This document shows, one piece after another, positions 25,884 through 34,922 of a stretch of 64,000 nt of DNA. The notes beneath the pieces were generated by a model. That model saw nothing but the letters and a program-made list of their open reading frames with translations, had not been told where the DNA came from and ran no database searches. The first letter of the stretch is position 1. Every line of letters begins with the position of its first letter. A program made the translations under genes and the position numbers. The DNA comes from Rikenellaceae bacterium (GTDB taxonomy: Bacteria > Bacteroidota > Bacteroidia > Bacteroidales > Rikenellaceae): assembly GCA_020860245.1 (NCBI GenBank), contig JAJBUQ010000008.1, forward strand, positions 84,919 through 148,918. Reading direction: 5' to 3'.

Positions 25884-27548
25884 CTATTTCAAATAATTCT
25901 TCAATCCGCAGTCGGAATCTTTTATGCCTTCGACTATGCTCTCCGCATTTAGCAGAGCGCCTTTGAAGGATGTATGAGTATGGTCACCTTTAAAGTATTC
26001 CGCAGCAGCCTCACGGCCCATATTTTCAAGTTTAACCGCGGAGATCTCGTTAAGATCGATGAAACACGCCCCGGTTGCTTCGGCAGCTTCCTTAGCCCAC
26101 AGGCCGTAAGAGCTGGAATTTCGGATGACTTTGCCCTCTTCCGTCCACTGATTGCGCGGGATATGGCTGAGAATAACAGGTACAGCTTCCTTCTCCTGAA
26201 CGTCCATAATAAATTTTCTCAGATACCATCCGAAGGTGTATATTACCTGATATTTCCCTGTAGATTCCATAAGAAGCACCTTGCTGTCGTCGCCTGATCC
26301 TTTAAAGACTCCTCGAGCTTTGCCTGTATTTATCTCGCCTCCTTCATTATGCCCGAACTGTATCAGGACATAGTCACCGGGGCGCAGGGCTTCGTAAACT
26401 TTGTCCCAGCGGCCTTCGTCAAGGAAGGTCCTCGTACTTCTGCCTGCCATCGCCTGATTATCCACTGTGATCTTACCGTCGTCAAAGAATCTTCCTATCA
26501 CGCTTCCCCAGCTAAAAGGACCGTCCTCATCGTTATCGGCATTTTTTACCGTCGAATCCCCCACCGTAAATATTACCGGATTATCTCCTACGCGTGCAGG
26601 AGAGTCATACGGTATTTTTTCCGGTAGAAGATAATCCGCAAGTTCGAGTCCGGGATAATTTCTTATACCTTCCACAGCAGACTCCGCATTAACTTTCGCT
26701 CCGAATGCACTGGTATGGATTTTATCGAGGTAGAACATATAATCGACCTTTTCCGGTCCGAACTTCTCATACTTCCGAGCAGTGATCTCATTCAAATCGA
26801 TAAACGGAACCCCCTTCTCCTCGGCAACCTGTTTAGCCCACAGTCCGAATGTTTTATCGACACGAGTTATAGTTCCGTCCTCTTCCCACGAATTACGCGG
26901 AGTAAGAGACATAAGTATCGGATAGGCACCTTTAGCCCTTACTTCATCGATATATTTACGCATATATTCACCATACGAATATACCGTCTCCTGTTGTCCT
27001 GTTTCCTGAATAGTTACAACAAGGCTGTCTTTATCTATTCCGCGGATAGTAGCACGGGCACGTCCGGAGTCGTAAGGACCGTTATCGTTATGACCCAATT
27101 CGATTATAACCCAATCACCGGGTTTCACACCTTCGAGAACCTCAGCCCACAAATGGTTGTAAAAAGTACGAGTACTCATACCTCCAAGCGCATGATTCTC
27201 GACAGTTATTTTTTCCGGATCGAAGAAGTCCGGAGCAAAATATCCCCATCCCCACTGTCCATTGCTGCCATTACCTAATGTTCCTGTCCGCATTGTGGAA
27301 TTTCCGACCAGGAACAAGACCGGATTGTCACCTACACGTGTGGAACCGGATACAGGCCTCGCAGTACGCGCTTTGTTAATACTGTCGAAGGTATTATCCA
27401 CTACTTTATTGACATCTTCCACCGGCGGCGGGACCGATTCGCTCTGCCGATTGTTCTCTCTGTTTCCACGATCACGCTGCTGTCTGTCCTGTGCCATCGC
27501 AGATATGACAAGCAGTACGGCTGTAATTAATAAAATACCCTTTTTCAT
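25884..27548 (-). CDS. Tandem rhamnogalacturonan acetylesterase (two CE12-type SGNH domains)
   Basis: 554 residues from the ATG at 27548 (MKKGILLITAVLL), chosen for its signal peptide; the upstream extension lies in the previous gene. Two full SGNH units follow a Gln/Arg-rich linker. Unit 1 (about 72-320) has GNSTM, ELGHNDNGP and DKIHTSAFG. Unit 2 (about 325-554) has GDSTV, QFGHNEGGE and GDHTHTS. Both keep Ser, Asn and Asp/His. CE12 enzymes deacetylate rhamnogalacturonan I, opening it to lyases. Unit 1 has Asn for Asp beside the nucleophile. Last gene of the pectin locus. Confidence 0.88.
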   Translation of the reverse strand: MKKGILLITAVLLVISAMAQDRQQRDRGNRENNRQSESVPPPVEDVNKVVDNTFDSINKARTARPVSGSTRVGDNPVLFLVGNSTMRTGTLGNGSNGQWGWGYFAPDFFDPEKITVENHALGGMSTRTFYNHLWAEVLEGVKPGDWVIIELGHNDNGPYDSGRARATIRGIDKDSLVVTIQETGQQETVYSYGEYMRKYIDEVRAKGAYPILMSLTPRNSWEEDGTITRVDKTFGLWAKQVAEEKGVPFIDLNEITARKYEKFGPEKVDYMFYLDKIHTSAFGAKVNAESAVEGIRNYPGLELADYLLPEKIPYDSPARVGDNPVIFTVGDSTVKNADNDEDGPFSWGSVIGRFFDDGKITVDNQAMAGRSTRTFLDEGRWDKVYEALRPGDYVLIQFGHNEGGEINTGKARGVFKGSGDDSKVLLMESTGKYQVIYTFGWYLRKFIMDVQEKEAVPVILSHIPRNQWTEEGKVIRNSSSYGLWAKEAAEATGACFIDLNEISAVKLENMGREAAAEYFKGDHTHTSFKGALLNAESIVEGIKDSDCGLKNYLK

Positions 27549-27562
27549 ATATATAATTTTTT

Positions 27563-30334
27563 TTACTGGTTTCTTCCCTGAACCGGCGGGACACCTCTCA
27601 TTTCCCACATTTGTTCACGTCTTATCCGTTTCTCTTCCGCTGCTTTTGCCAAATCCTCTACCGACGGTATCTGATCCCCGATAAGTTCGAGCATTATAAT
27701 CGCGTTCAAATTCCATTGCGCTGTTCCGTTTGTACCGATGTTGGCTCCCTCTTCCAACGGATAAAGAACATCAGGGGTCATTATTGTCTGCGTTTGTGTA
27801 AGATTGCGCAAGTCTCCTTCCCTATCGACCGCATTCATGAGGAGTTCGTTCCATGCCAGTTTAGCAAGGTACGGATCGTTCAATTCACGCGCGGCAAATG
27901 CTCCCAAACGCGGAGTAATGAAGTGTTCCCACCAATTCGTATACGGTAAATTTTCAGGTTGTTTTCTTATTTCGTCATCCTGCGGAAGTCCGTAATATTT
28001 ACTGTAAAGTAAATAAATATTATTGAATTCTTCGTGCCCGACGCCGTCGTAAACTTCCATCATAACTTCGAATCCGCCCATAAGATTCGCAAGATGATTG
28101 CTGTTGTCGATCCAATCCAATTCCCCCTCATAATATATTTTACCGGTCTGTGGATCGTATCCGAGAGGGCCTCGTCCGGTGTATAGTCCGTTTGGCAGTG
28201 TTGCAAGAGAGGACATCCCTTCTTTGATCTTATTGAGATATTTTTCATTACCTGTCCGTTCCCATTCAGTGTACCAGTTGCCTACGAATGCAATCCAGTC
28301 GGGTCCCCATCTGAGACGCGCAGGCTGCTCCGACGGATATTGCTCTCTCGGACGCGCCAAACGCAATGGATCCCAGTTTATCATCTGGTAATCCGCATCG
28401 ACAGCTTCGTGCATGATGTCCCCCATACGCTCGTCCGTCGTTAAATAGTAGTAGAATCGCTTCCACCATGCCTGACCTATACGCGCTTCTTTGGCACCGC
28501 AGCCCCAGTGGGACACATTGTGCCTCGTACCCAGCCCTGCCATATCCCCAATGTGATACATATCGACTTCGGAAGTATGTCTTGTCATGGCCTGAGCCAT
28601 TTTAAATATATCGGCACGTCCAGTCCTTATGAAGCTGTACCACAGCCATAAATCCGGCGAGAGTTCGGTATTAGCCCATGCGTTGCCTCCGATATCGTAG
28701 TTCCACATGTGGCGTCCAGTATTGTAAGAGTGCATGACGTCGCCGTAATTCCAGAATCCGTACCATTTATGTTCGTCTATCGCTCCCTGGTAAAATTCTA
28801 TATATCCGTCGATCTGATCCTCCAGCCAAGTCTTGATCTCAGTGGAACGGTCCGGCAGAGACCACACTCCGAACGCTCCGACTGCATGCAGATATTCCGG
28901 TGATGCCATCAGTTGTACCGACCGTTGAGCCTCCTGCGCCATATCCGCAGTCTGTTGTTTAGAAGGCAGTTCGTCGAACGGATAGAGGGTGAGTTCACTC
29001 GTGCGTGCAACCCCGTAAGGAGTGGCAAGTCCCTCCTGATAGTCTTCATAAGCAGCTTCGAGATCATGTCCTATTATATCGTAATGCCTGAGGTCCATAG
29101 CCTCTCCACGCGGGCTCCACATCCATACCCTCATCTTAGCCGCATCATTGCCCATTCCTTCAACCTCCAGTTCAGTGGGATACGACTGCCAGAAATTTTT
29201 CAGCGATATAGCAAGGCCACCGCTAACATCTCCGGCAAGAATCAGCCCGGAAGCCCGGTTGGAGCCTGCGGTTCCTATCCATGAACTCTGGTCGTTAGTC
29301 CGCTTCCTCACGGTGAATCCGTCCGGAGACAGCTGCGTGAGCCTGTAATCGCTCCATATTGCCCAATGTGATATAAGGTACTGCCCTCTCTCATCGAATT
29401 TTTCCTTATCGGGAATGCGTTTACCCTCGACCTGGTCGTTGTACACATTCTCGCGCGAACGGTCGGGATATTGTATCTGGCGTCTTCCGAACAGCGGCTG
29501 AACCGGCTCGCTCCATAATCCATCACCCTCGCCTGAGAATCGGACGTGTCTGTTATGAGGCTCCTCGCGCAGGGGAATTTCAAATTCCACACCGAGTCCT
29601 TTAATAAAATCCGCCTCTTGATCCCCGTCGTAAATTATGGTATGCACCATTTTTACCTGTTCCAAATCGTGATAGATATAGAATCGAACTACGAACGGCA
29701 GCCATTCGCGATCCCCATCCACAGCCTTATGTCTTCCTTCTACTTTAACGACGGCACGCACAGGTCCGTTCTGTTCCAACGTAACTTTGTCGATATTACT
29801 TTCAAATTCGGGATAAGAAATAATATTGGAGTTGCCGCGCGAGCGGTCTTCCAAAATAAGGATCAGCCTTCCGTTTTTCGATACTTCCGTTTTACCGATT
29901 TTAATGCTCTTTAGCAAAATATTCCCGGTTTTGGCAAATATATACTCTCCAACGCCATTGTCGATCCGGATCTCGGAAGCAGACTCAGAAGTATTTATAC
30001 CGGAAGGATTTGCAGAGTTATCCGCAACCTGTAATTTCAGTCCGGAAGAGTGTCCGGCCGGAACGGAGGCCGCGAATCCGATCCATTTTGCAGAACCGTC
30101 CCCATGGCGCGCCATAACCCAAGACTGCACCGGAATATTTGATCCCCGCGCATCGACAAGAAAGAACTGTCGATCGGATTTTATTTCCCCTTTTTCGAAG
30201 GGCATGCCCCAACTCACTCCCGTATTAACGAGAGGCGGTTCGCCGATCCATTGAAGATCGGCAGTTTGCGCAACGGCAGCTGTAAACATCGTGACTGCAG
30301 CACAAATTGCGCAGGCTAAAGTTTTAAGTTTCAT
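27563..30334 (-). CDS. Exo-rhamnogalacturonan lyase-like protein (PL26 / YetA-like)
   Basis: 923 residues with a Sec signal peptide (MKLKTLACAICAAVTMFTAAVAQ). An N-terminal beta (RIFT-barrel-like) region of about 24-130 is followed by a large beta-sandwich and an alpha-helical toroid near 480-800 (HMWNYDIGGNAW and WGPDWIAFVGNW, typical of (alpha/alpha) barrels). The order matches the PcRGLX/YetA-type proteins (PL26), which remove unsaturated residues from the end of rhamnogalacturonan I. The catalytic residues cannot be fixed without an alignment. It lies 14 nt before the CE12 gene and 104 nt after the GH28 gene. Confidence 0.7.
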   Translation of the reverse strand: MKLKTLACAICAAVTMFTAAVAQTADLQWIGEPPLVNTGVSWGMPFEKGEIKSDRQFFLVDARGSNIPVQSWVMARHGDGSAKWIGFAASVPAGHSSGLKLQVADNSANPSGINTSESASEIRIDNGVGEYIFAKTGNILLKSIKIGKTEVSKNGRLILILEDRSRGNSNIISYPEFESNIDKVTLEQNGPVRAVVKVEGRHKAVDGDREWLPFVVRFYIYHDLEQVKMVHTIIYDGDQEADFIKGLGVEFEIPLREEPHNRHVRFSGEGDGLWSEPVQPLFGRRQIQYPDRSRENVYNDQVEGKRIPDKEKFDERGQYLISHWAIWSDYRLTQLSPDGFTVRKRTNDQSSWIGTAGSNRASGLILAGDVSGGLAISLKNFWQSYPTELEVEGMGNDAAKMRVWMWSPRGEAMDLRHYDIIGHDLEAAYEDYQEGLATPYGVARTSELTLYPFDELPSKQQTADMAQEAQRSVQLMASPEYLHAVGAFGVWSLPDRSTEIKTWLEDQIDGYIEFYQGAIDEHKWYGFWNYGDVMHSYNTGRHMWNYDIGGNAWANTELSPDLWLWYSFIRTGRADIFKMAQAMTRHTSEVDMYHIGDMAGLGTRHNVSHWGCGAKEARIGQAWWKRFYYYLTTDERMGDIMHEAVDADYQMINWDPLRLARPREQYPSEQPARLRWGPDWIAFVGNWYTEWERTGNEKYLNKIKEGMSSLATLPNGLYTGRGPLGYDPQTGKIYYEGELDWIDNSNHLANLMGGFEVMMEVYDGVGHEEFNNIYLLYSKYYGLPQDDEIRKQPENLPYTNWWEHFITPRLGAFAARELNDPYLAKLAWNELLMNAVDREGDLRNLTQTQTIMTPDVLYPLEEGANIGTNGTAQWNLNAIIMLELIGDQIPSVEDLAKAAEEKRIRREQMWEMRGVPPVQGRNQ

Positions 30335-30438
30335 TTTAATAAGTCAGTTTTAGTCGGTAGGTAAATCGTATCACTAATTTATCGGATTAAGGGATTTCCC
30401 GTCTCCCTCCCCATCCGGGTTCGAAATCGTAGATTTAT

Positions 30439-31860
30439 TTAATATACAATATTTTCAGAGTCGGTTATTGTCACAGAACCGTTGGTTATAAGTTCCGAAT
30501 CCTCAGCGGTCCAGTTTCTTGCGAAGGATATTTTGCCTCCATTCCTGGCCTCAATCCTTACGTTGTCGAAATTAAAATTATCTATCGTTGATTTTTCATA
30601 TCCTGCGACATTAAAAGCAGTTCCCGCGTTTTTAATAACGACATCAGATATGTAGACATTCCTCAAGAACGGGATTCCTTTCTCCTTAGGTTCGACCTGA
30701 GTAAGCAATTTCACCCAATGGGCCGGGACTTCCTTACCTTCGTACTCCGCAGGGAGTGTGGAGTAGCTGTATGCCGGATTCCAGTTTACGGTGGCATTCA
30801 GAGCCGTCCGCACGCTATCCATTTCGATATTTTTAAGATATATATTCTCGATTCCTCCTCCGCGTGTAAGTGCGGATTTGAACATAAAACCGGAACTGGT
30901 ACCCTTCGCCACCATGTCGTGTACCAATATGTAGCGGATTCCTCCTGACGTCTCGCTTCCGCAGGTCATTAGTCCGGCACCGGAGCGGGAGATGCAATTG
31001 CGTATTACGACATATTCGGTGGGCCTGTTTACACGGAGTCCGTCCGCGTCGCGTCCTGCCTTGAGACAGTAATTGTCGTCGTTGCAGTCTATATCGCAGT
31101 TCTCTATAAGTATCTTCGTCGATGAATCTATATCGATCCCGTCGGTGCTTGGTCCATGTCCGTCTATATTGTTTTGTATGGTGACTCCGTCCACGGTACA
31201 GTGAGAGGAGTATAACAATTGCACTGTCCAGAAGCCGGCCTGTTGGAACGTGAGGTCTTTAACCGTAACATCCTCAGATTCGGACACCAGTAGTGTCCGA
31301 GGACGGTCGCAGTCGTAGTCCACGATCCACCTTAGCCCACGTGCCTCGTAGTCCTTGCGCATAGTCCAGTATTTATCCCAGAATATTTTACCCTGAGCAA
31401 ACACGGTTCCTTTACCCCCTATCATAACATTCTTGGAATCCAAAACATTTATAAGAGCGGACGGCCACTGCATCTCGATACCTGCCACACGGGTGTCGAT
31501 CACCGGATAATCCTCTATATCCATACTGCCATATATGGTCGTCCCTTCGGGTATTTCAAGATAAACTCCGTCTTTAACGTAAATCGATCCGGTTAGATAG
31601 CTGCCCGGATTGAAGGTAACTTTGCCTCCTCCGTTCTCATAACATGCGTCGACCGCTGCCTGTATGGCTTTGGTCTCCATCGCCACACCATCGCCTTTGG
31701 CTCCGTATGCGGAGACGTTATATACTTTTTTTATATCAGGAGTCTCTCTCGCCCCCACATCCTTAGCCCATTCGAGATCAGCTATCTCGAATCCGGCAGC
31801 CATTAGGTTTAAAGCTGAAAAAATTAACAGTCCTGATAATAAAAGTCGTTTGATAATCAT
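30439..31860 (-). CDS. GH28 family polygalacturonase / rhamnogalacturonase
   Basis: 473 residues with a signal peptide (MIIKRLLLSGLLIFSALNLMAAG) and a right-handed parallel beta-helix. GH28 marks: VSAYGAKGDG near 49, the catalytic aspartates in STDGIDIDSS near 240 and NDDNYCLKAG near 262. The usual GHG motif reads GAG here (SGAGLMTCGSETSGG); I recall that form in Bacteroidota rhamnogalacturonan GH28 members. Probably cuts alpha-1,4 or alpha-1,2 galacturonosyl bonds in pectin outside the cytoplasm. An intercistronic hairpin separates it from rhaM. Confidence 0.9.
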   Translation of the reverse strand: MIIKRLLLSGLLIFSALNLMAAGFEIADLEWAKDVGARETPDIKKVYNVSAYGAKGDGVAMETKAIQAAVDACYENGGGKVTFNPGSYLTGSIYVKDGVYLEIPEGTTIYGSMDIEDYPVIDTRVAGIEMQWPSALINVLDSKNVMIGGKGTVFAQGKIFWDKYWTMRKDYEARGLRWIVDYDCDRPRTLLVSESEDVTVKDLTFQQAGFWTVQLLYSSHCTVDGVTIQNNIDGHGPSTDGIDIDSSTKILIENCDIDCNDDNYCLKAGRDADGLRVNRPTEYVVIRNCISRSGAGLMTCGSETSGGIRYILVHDMVAKGTSSGFMFKSALTRGGGIENIYLKNIEMDSVRTALNATVNWNPAYSYSTLPAEYEGKEVPAHWVKLLTQVEPKEKGIPFLRNVYISDVVIKNAGTAFNVAGYEKSTIDNFNFDNVRIEARNGGKISFARNWTAEDSELITNGSVTITDSENIVY

Positions 31861-31898
31861 TGGCAGAATTTTTAACTAAAACTTATTTGAATGAGTAT

Positions 31899-31929
31899 CC
31901 GATACCCCGCGAATTCCGCGGAGCATCGG
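31899..31929 (-). promoter_or_regulatory. Intercistronic RNA hairpin in the pectin locus
   Basis: On the minus strand CCGATGCTCCGCG pairs over 13 bp with CGCGGGGTATCGG around a short loop, two pairs being G-U. On the plus strand those two would be A-C mismatches. It lies between rhaM and GH28. May stabilise, process or partly terminate the message. Confidence 0.65.
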
Positions 31930-31943
31930 TATAATCGAATAAA

Positions 31944-32258
31944 TTATTCCATATAGAACAATTCCGGCAGCGGAATCGATACGGGAGAATTATCCGGATT
32001 GGTTTTCATAATGTCGGCCATATAAGCCCACCATCTTTGTACTATCTCCGTACCTCCGAGATCCTGAGATCCGCCTTCTCCGCTTACTTTCTGAACTGCA
32101 AACAGAATATTGGTATCCTTATCCCAGAAGATCGAATAATCCGATACGCCTGCCTCCTTTAAAAGAGCCTTAAGTTCAGGCCATATTGCATTATGTCTTT
32201 TTTCATACTCTGCCTCCATTCCTGGATTCAAAAACATTTTAAACGCTTCTCTTTTCAT
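31944..32258 (-). CDS. rhaM: L-rhamnose mutarotase
   Basis: Interconverts alpha- and beta-L-rhamnose. 104 residues, typical for Rha[13 protein letters not shown] at the start, [11 protein letters not shown] with the catalytic His at residue 22, SIFWD, and [11 protein letters not shown]. It has no signal peptide, so it acts in the cytoplasm on rhamnose released from rhamnogalacturonan. It follows the GH43-like gene by 12 nt. No rhaA, rhaB or rhaD is in the window. Confidence 0.93.
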   Translation of the reverse strand: MKREAFKMFLNPGMEAEYEKRHNAIWPELKALLKEAGVSDYSIFWDKDTNILFAVQKVSGEGGSQDLGGTEIVQRWWAYMADIMKTNPDNSPVSIPLPELFYME

Positions 32259-32270
32259 AGCTTATAAGTT

Positions 32271-33302
32271 TTAGTTAATTAAGTTAAGATTTATATATAC
32301 CGGTTTATCGCGGTCGCACGTCAGGATACCGTCGATGTATTCCAGTTCTGCGACCTGGATCGAACTTCTACGCGATCCGTATCCCTGCTCATTTCCTGCA
32401 TGACCGGGATGGGTGAAATAAAATATGTACGCTCTGTCTCCGGCGACGACAACATCGGCATGGTTGCCAATTACTCCATCGTCCGCACCGGTTCCTGGCG
32501 CGCTGAGGAGACGCTCGTACTGTCTCTCCCACTTTACCATATCGTCGGAAGAGTAGACTCCGAATCCCTTCCATTCATCGACTACGAGGAAGTATTTACC
32601 ATTCCAGAAGAATACCTTGGGTCCTTCTCCGGGAGGGAAGTCGCCCTGTAATTTCCCCTTATCTTCCCAAGAATACAGGTCGCCGCTGACGGCATAGTAT
32701 ATAGACTTGCTGTCCTTCTCGTTATTATAATAGAGGTACCACGTTCCGTCGGGATTTCTTGCGATTCCTGCATCTATCACTTTGTCAGAAGCAAGATTGA
32801 GTACGGATTCAAAATGCCAATCGATAAGATTCATACTTATCAAATGTACTATGTCTCTCGGATGGTTCCAGTCGGTAAATGTTCCGGGAACTACCGTAAG
32901 ATACATGTGATACCTACCGTCGTGTTCGATAATATCCGGAGCACAGAAGGTATAATCCTCCTCTCCGTATAAAATGTTCGCATCGCAGAGATAGCTCCAT
33001 GTCGCGCCTCCGTCCACGGACTCGGCGATACCGATAGGGGTTCCGTGAACCCAATCGACACCATTGACGCTATGCATATTAGCACGCCTGTTGGTGTAGA
33101 ACATCAACCATTTTCTCTCTGCCTCATTCCACACCAGTACAGGATCTGCGGCACCGTCGTAAATCGTATCCCTGAACAAAGGCTTGTCCGCAAGATTCAA
33201 TACTTCGTCTCCAGCTCTGCCTCCTCTGCATCCTCCGAAGGAGATCATCAGGAAGAACACCATCAGCGGGAGGATAAAATAGAGTTTCCTCGTGTAACCC
33301 AT
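32271..33302 (-). CDS. GH43-like five-bladed beta-propeller lipoprotein
   Basis: 343 residues. A signal peptide ends in FGGC, a lipobox, so it is probably surface or periplasmic and lipidated. Blade motifs repeat: YDGAADPVLVW near 48, GIAESVDGGATWSY near 90, YTFCAPDIIEHDGRYHMY near 110-130, VIDAGIARNPDGTWYLYYN near 165. This matches the GH43/GH62-type propeller with Asp at the blade-1 base position. Its substrate is unknown; an arabinosidase, galactosidase or similar side-chain remover of pectin fits the location. 11 nt after GH105. Confidence 0.75.
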   Translation of the reverse strand: MGYTRKLYFILPLMVFFLMISFGGCRGGRAGDEVLNLADKPLFRDTIYDGAADPVLVWNEAERKWLMFYTNRRANMHSVNGVDWVHGTPIGIAESVDGGATWSYLCDANILYGEEDYTFCAPDIIEHDGRYHMYLTVVPGTFTDWNHPRDIVHLISMNLIDWHFESVLNLASDKVIDAGIARNPDGTWYLYYNNEKDSKSIYYAVSGDLYSWEDKGKLQGDFPPGEGPKVFFWNGKYFLVVDEWKGFGVYSSDDMVKWERQYERLLSAPGTGADDGVIGNHADVVVAGDRAYIFYFTHPGHAGNEQGYGSRRSSIQVAELEYIDGILTCDRDKPVYINLNLIN

Positions 33303-33313
33303 TTACGAATATT

Positions 33314-34711
33314 TTAGAATGACAGTTCGTTTTCGTTAAATATCGGATTAGGCGATACTTGCGCCTCTCTGTAAAATTGTACGGCACTGTCGTTCATCAT
33401 AGGGTGTGCGTTCTGCATAAGTTTTATCATCTCGGCGCCTGCCCACACAACCGGACCGTAACCGTGAGCCGCGTATACATTCACCGGACGGTAATAGTAA
33501 AACGCAGGATCAAATCCCATTCCCGTACCCACGCAGGTTCCCGCGACCTGTCCGTCCTCGGTGATTTGAGTCGAGACGGCATTCCATCCGAGCGTTACAA
33601 CGGGCCCATAAGCCATCGCATCGATCCATCCTTTATTTATGGCATGAGCCATACAATAGACATATATCGCCGTCGCGGATGTTTCAAGATAGGAATCGTT
33701 TCTATCGAGGAGCTGGTGCCAGAATCCTTCGCCCGACTGGCATGCAGCAAGCCCTTTTACATGTGCTTTAAACTGAGCCATAACTTTATCCCTTCCCGGA
33801 TAATTTTCAGGAAGGACGTCGAGAACTTCCACCATTGTCAGTATAGCCCAACCGTTAGCGCGTCCCCAGTGGAATGCAGGGTGATCCTCCATAGATTCGA
33901 TCCATCCGTGAAGGTATAGCCCTTTATCCTTTACGAACATTCTCTCCGAGAACTGAAGTATCTGTTTAACGGCTTCGTCATAATATCTGGTATCGCCCGT
34001 GTATCTTCCCATCTGAACTATTGCCGGAACTGACATAAACATATCGTCGAGCCACACCGCGTTAATGAACGGGCGCAGGCGGGCAAACGTACCGTCCGAG
34101 AGCCTGTGCTCCTTGTTCATGATGAAGTCCATATAATTCTCTATCTGCGCGCGGTTATCGAGTTCGCTGTTTACCAGATTGGCTTTAATCATAGCTGCAC
34201 AAACCGCTCCGGCATCGTCTAACGCGCGGGGATTAATCACGGACCTCAACACTCCATCCATGTTACCTGCCTCGGCAAACTTCGGTGTAACCTCCGCAAG
34301 GAACTTGAAGCGGTCGTAAGTGTAATTCGTGTATCTCGCGTCTCCGGTAGCTTCTCCAGCTGCAAGCATAGCGGCGTACGTCACCCCCCATTCGTAGCTT
34401 GTAAGACGGAAGTCTCCGCGGTCTACCTGAGAATTTTTATCAATTTTAGAATAATCGGTTATTGTCTCTTTGGTCGTTTTGTCGATAACTCTCGTAGGGG
34501 TTTCACGTTCGAGATAAGCCAATATACGGTCGAGATCGTTTTTAATGTCATCGACGGAGACAATACCGTACGGCACCTGATAGTCGGGTTGAAGAAGATG
34601 CAACGCAGTGTTCGAATCGTTGATTTTCGTCTCCTTTACCGTACCTTCACCGGTGGAACAACCCGATACAGCCAAAGCTGCCGCCGATAGAAGAATTAAA
34701 GTTTTTTTCAT
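33314..34711 (-). CDS. GH105 unsaturated rhamnogalacturonyl hydrolase lipoprotein
   Basis: 465 residues from the ATG at 34711 (MKKTLILLSAAALAVSGC), giving a lipoprotein signal. The (alpha/alpha)6 barrel of GH88/GH105 shows VWLDDMFMSVPAIVQMG, whose Asp is the usual catalytic residue, and HWGRANGWAIL. GH105 removes the delta-4,5-unsaturated galacturonate from the end of rhamnogalacturonan fragments made by lyases. First gene of the six-gene locus, with a promoter match about 70 nt upstream. Confidence 0.88.
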   Translation of the reverse strand: MKKTLILLSAAALAVSGCSTGEGTVKETKINDSNTALHLLQPDYQVPYGIVSVDDIKNDLDRILAYLERETPTRVIDKTTKETITDYSKIDKNSQVDRGDFRLTSYEWGVTYAAMLAAGEATGDARYTNYTYDRFKFLAEVTPKFAEAGNMDGVLRSVINPRALDDAGAVCAAMIKANLVNSELDNRAQIENYMDFIMNKEHRLSDGTFARLRPFINAVWLDDMFMSVPAIVQMGRYTGDTRYYDEAVKQILQFSERMFVKDKGLYLHGWIESMEDHPAFHWGRANGWAILTMVEVLDVLPENYPGRDKVMAQFKAHVKGLAACQSGEGFWHQLLDRNDSYLETSATAIYVYCMAHAINKGWIDAMAYGPVVTLGWNAVSTQITEDGQVAGTCVGTGMGFDPAFYYYRPVNVYAAHGYGPVVWAGAEMIKLMQNAHPMMNDSAVQFYREAQVSPNPIFNENELSF

Positions 34712-34780
34712 CAGTTTATTTATTAAGGTTTTTAGTACAAACACAAAGACAGCCAGAGGTAATTTTGCAGGCTATCTTTA

Positions 34781-34810
34781 CAAAAATAATTAAAAATCGC
34801 ACCTTTCAAA
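34781..34810 (-). promoter_or_regulatory. Promoter of the pectin locus
   Basis: On the minus strand TTTG (34807-34810), an 18-nt spacer and TATTTTTG (34781-34788), about 70 nt before the GH105 ATG. Matches the -33/-7 pattern. No operator was recognised. Confidence 0.65.
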
Positions 34811-34875
34811 CAGCGCAACACCTCAAATCCAATGATTTTAAACATATTCTAATCTTGCTGAATTCTACAAATAAA

Positions 34876-34901
34876 AACGGCACCCTTAACCGGATGCCGT
34901 T
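34876..34901 (-). terminator. Terminator of pdxA-ddh
   Basis: Stem AACGGCA / TGCCGTT with a partly paired loop, followed on the minus strand by a T-run. About 20 nt past the ddh stop. Confidence 0.8.
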
Positions 34902-34922
34902 TCGTATTTATATTTAGTAAGA

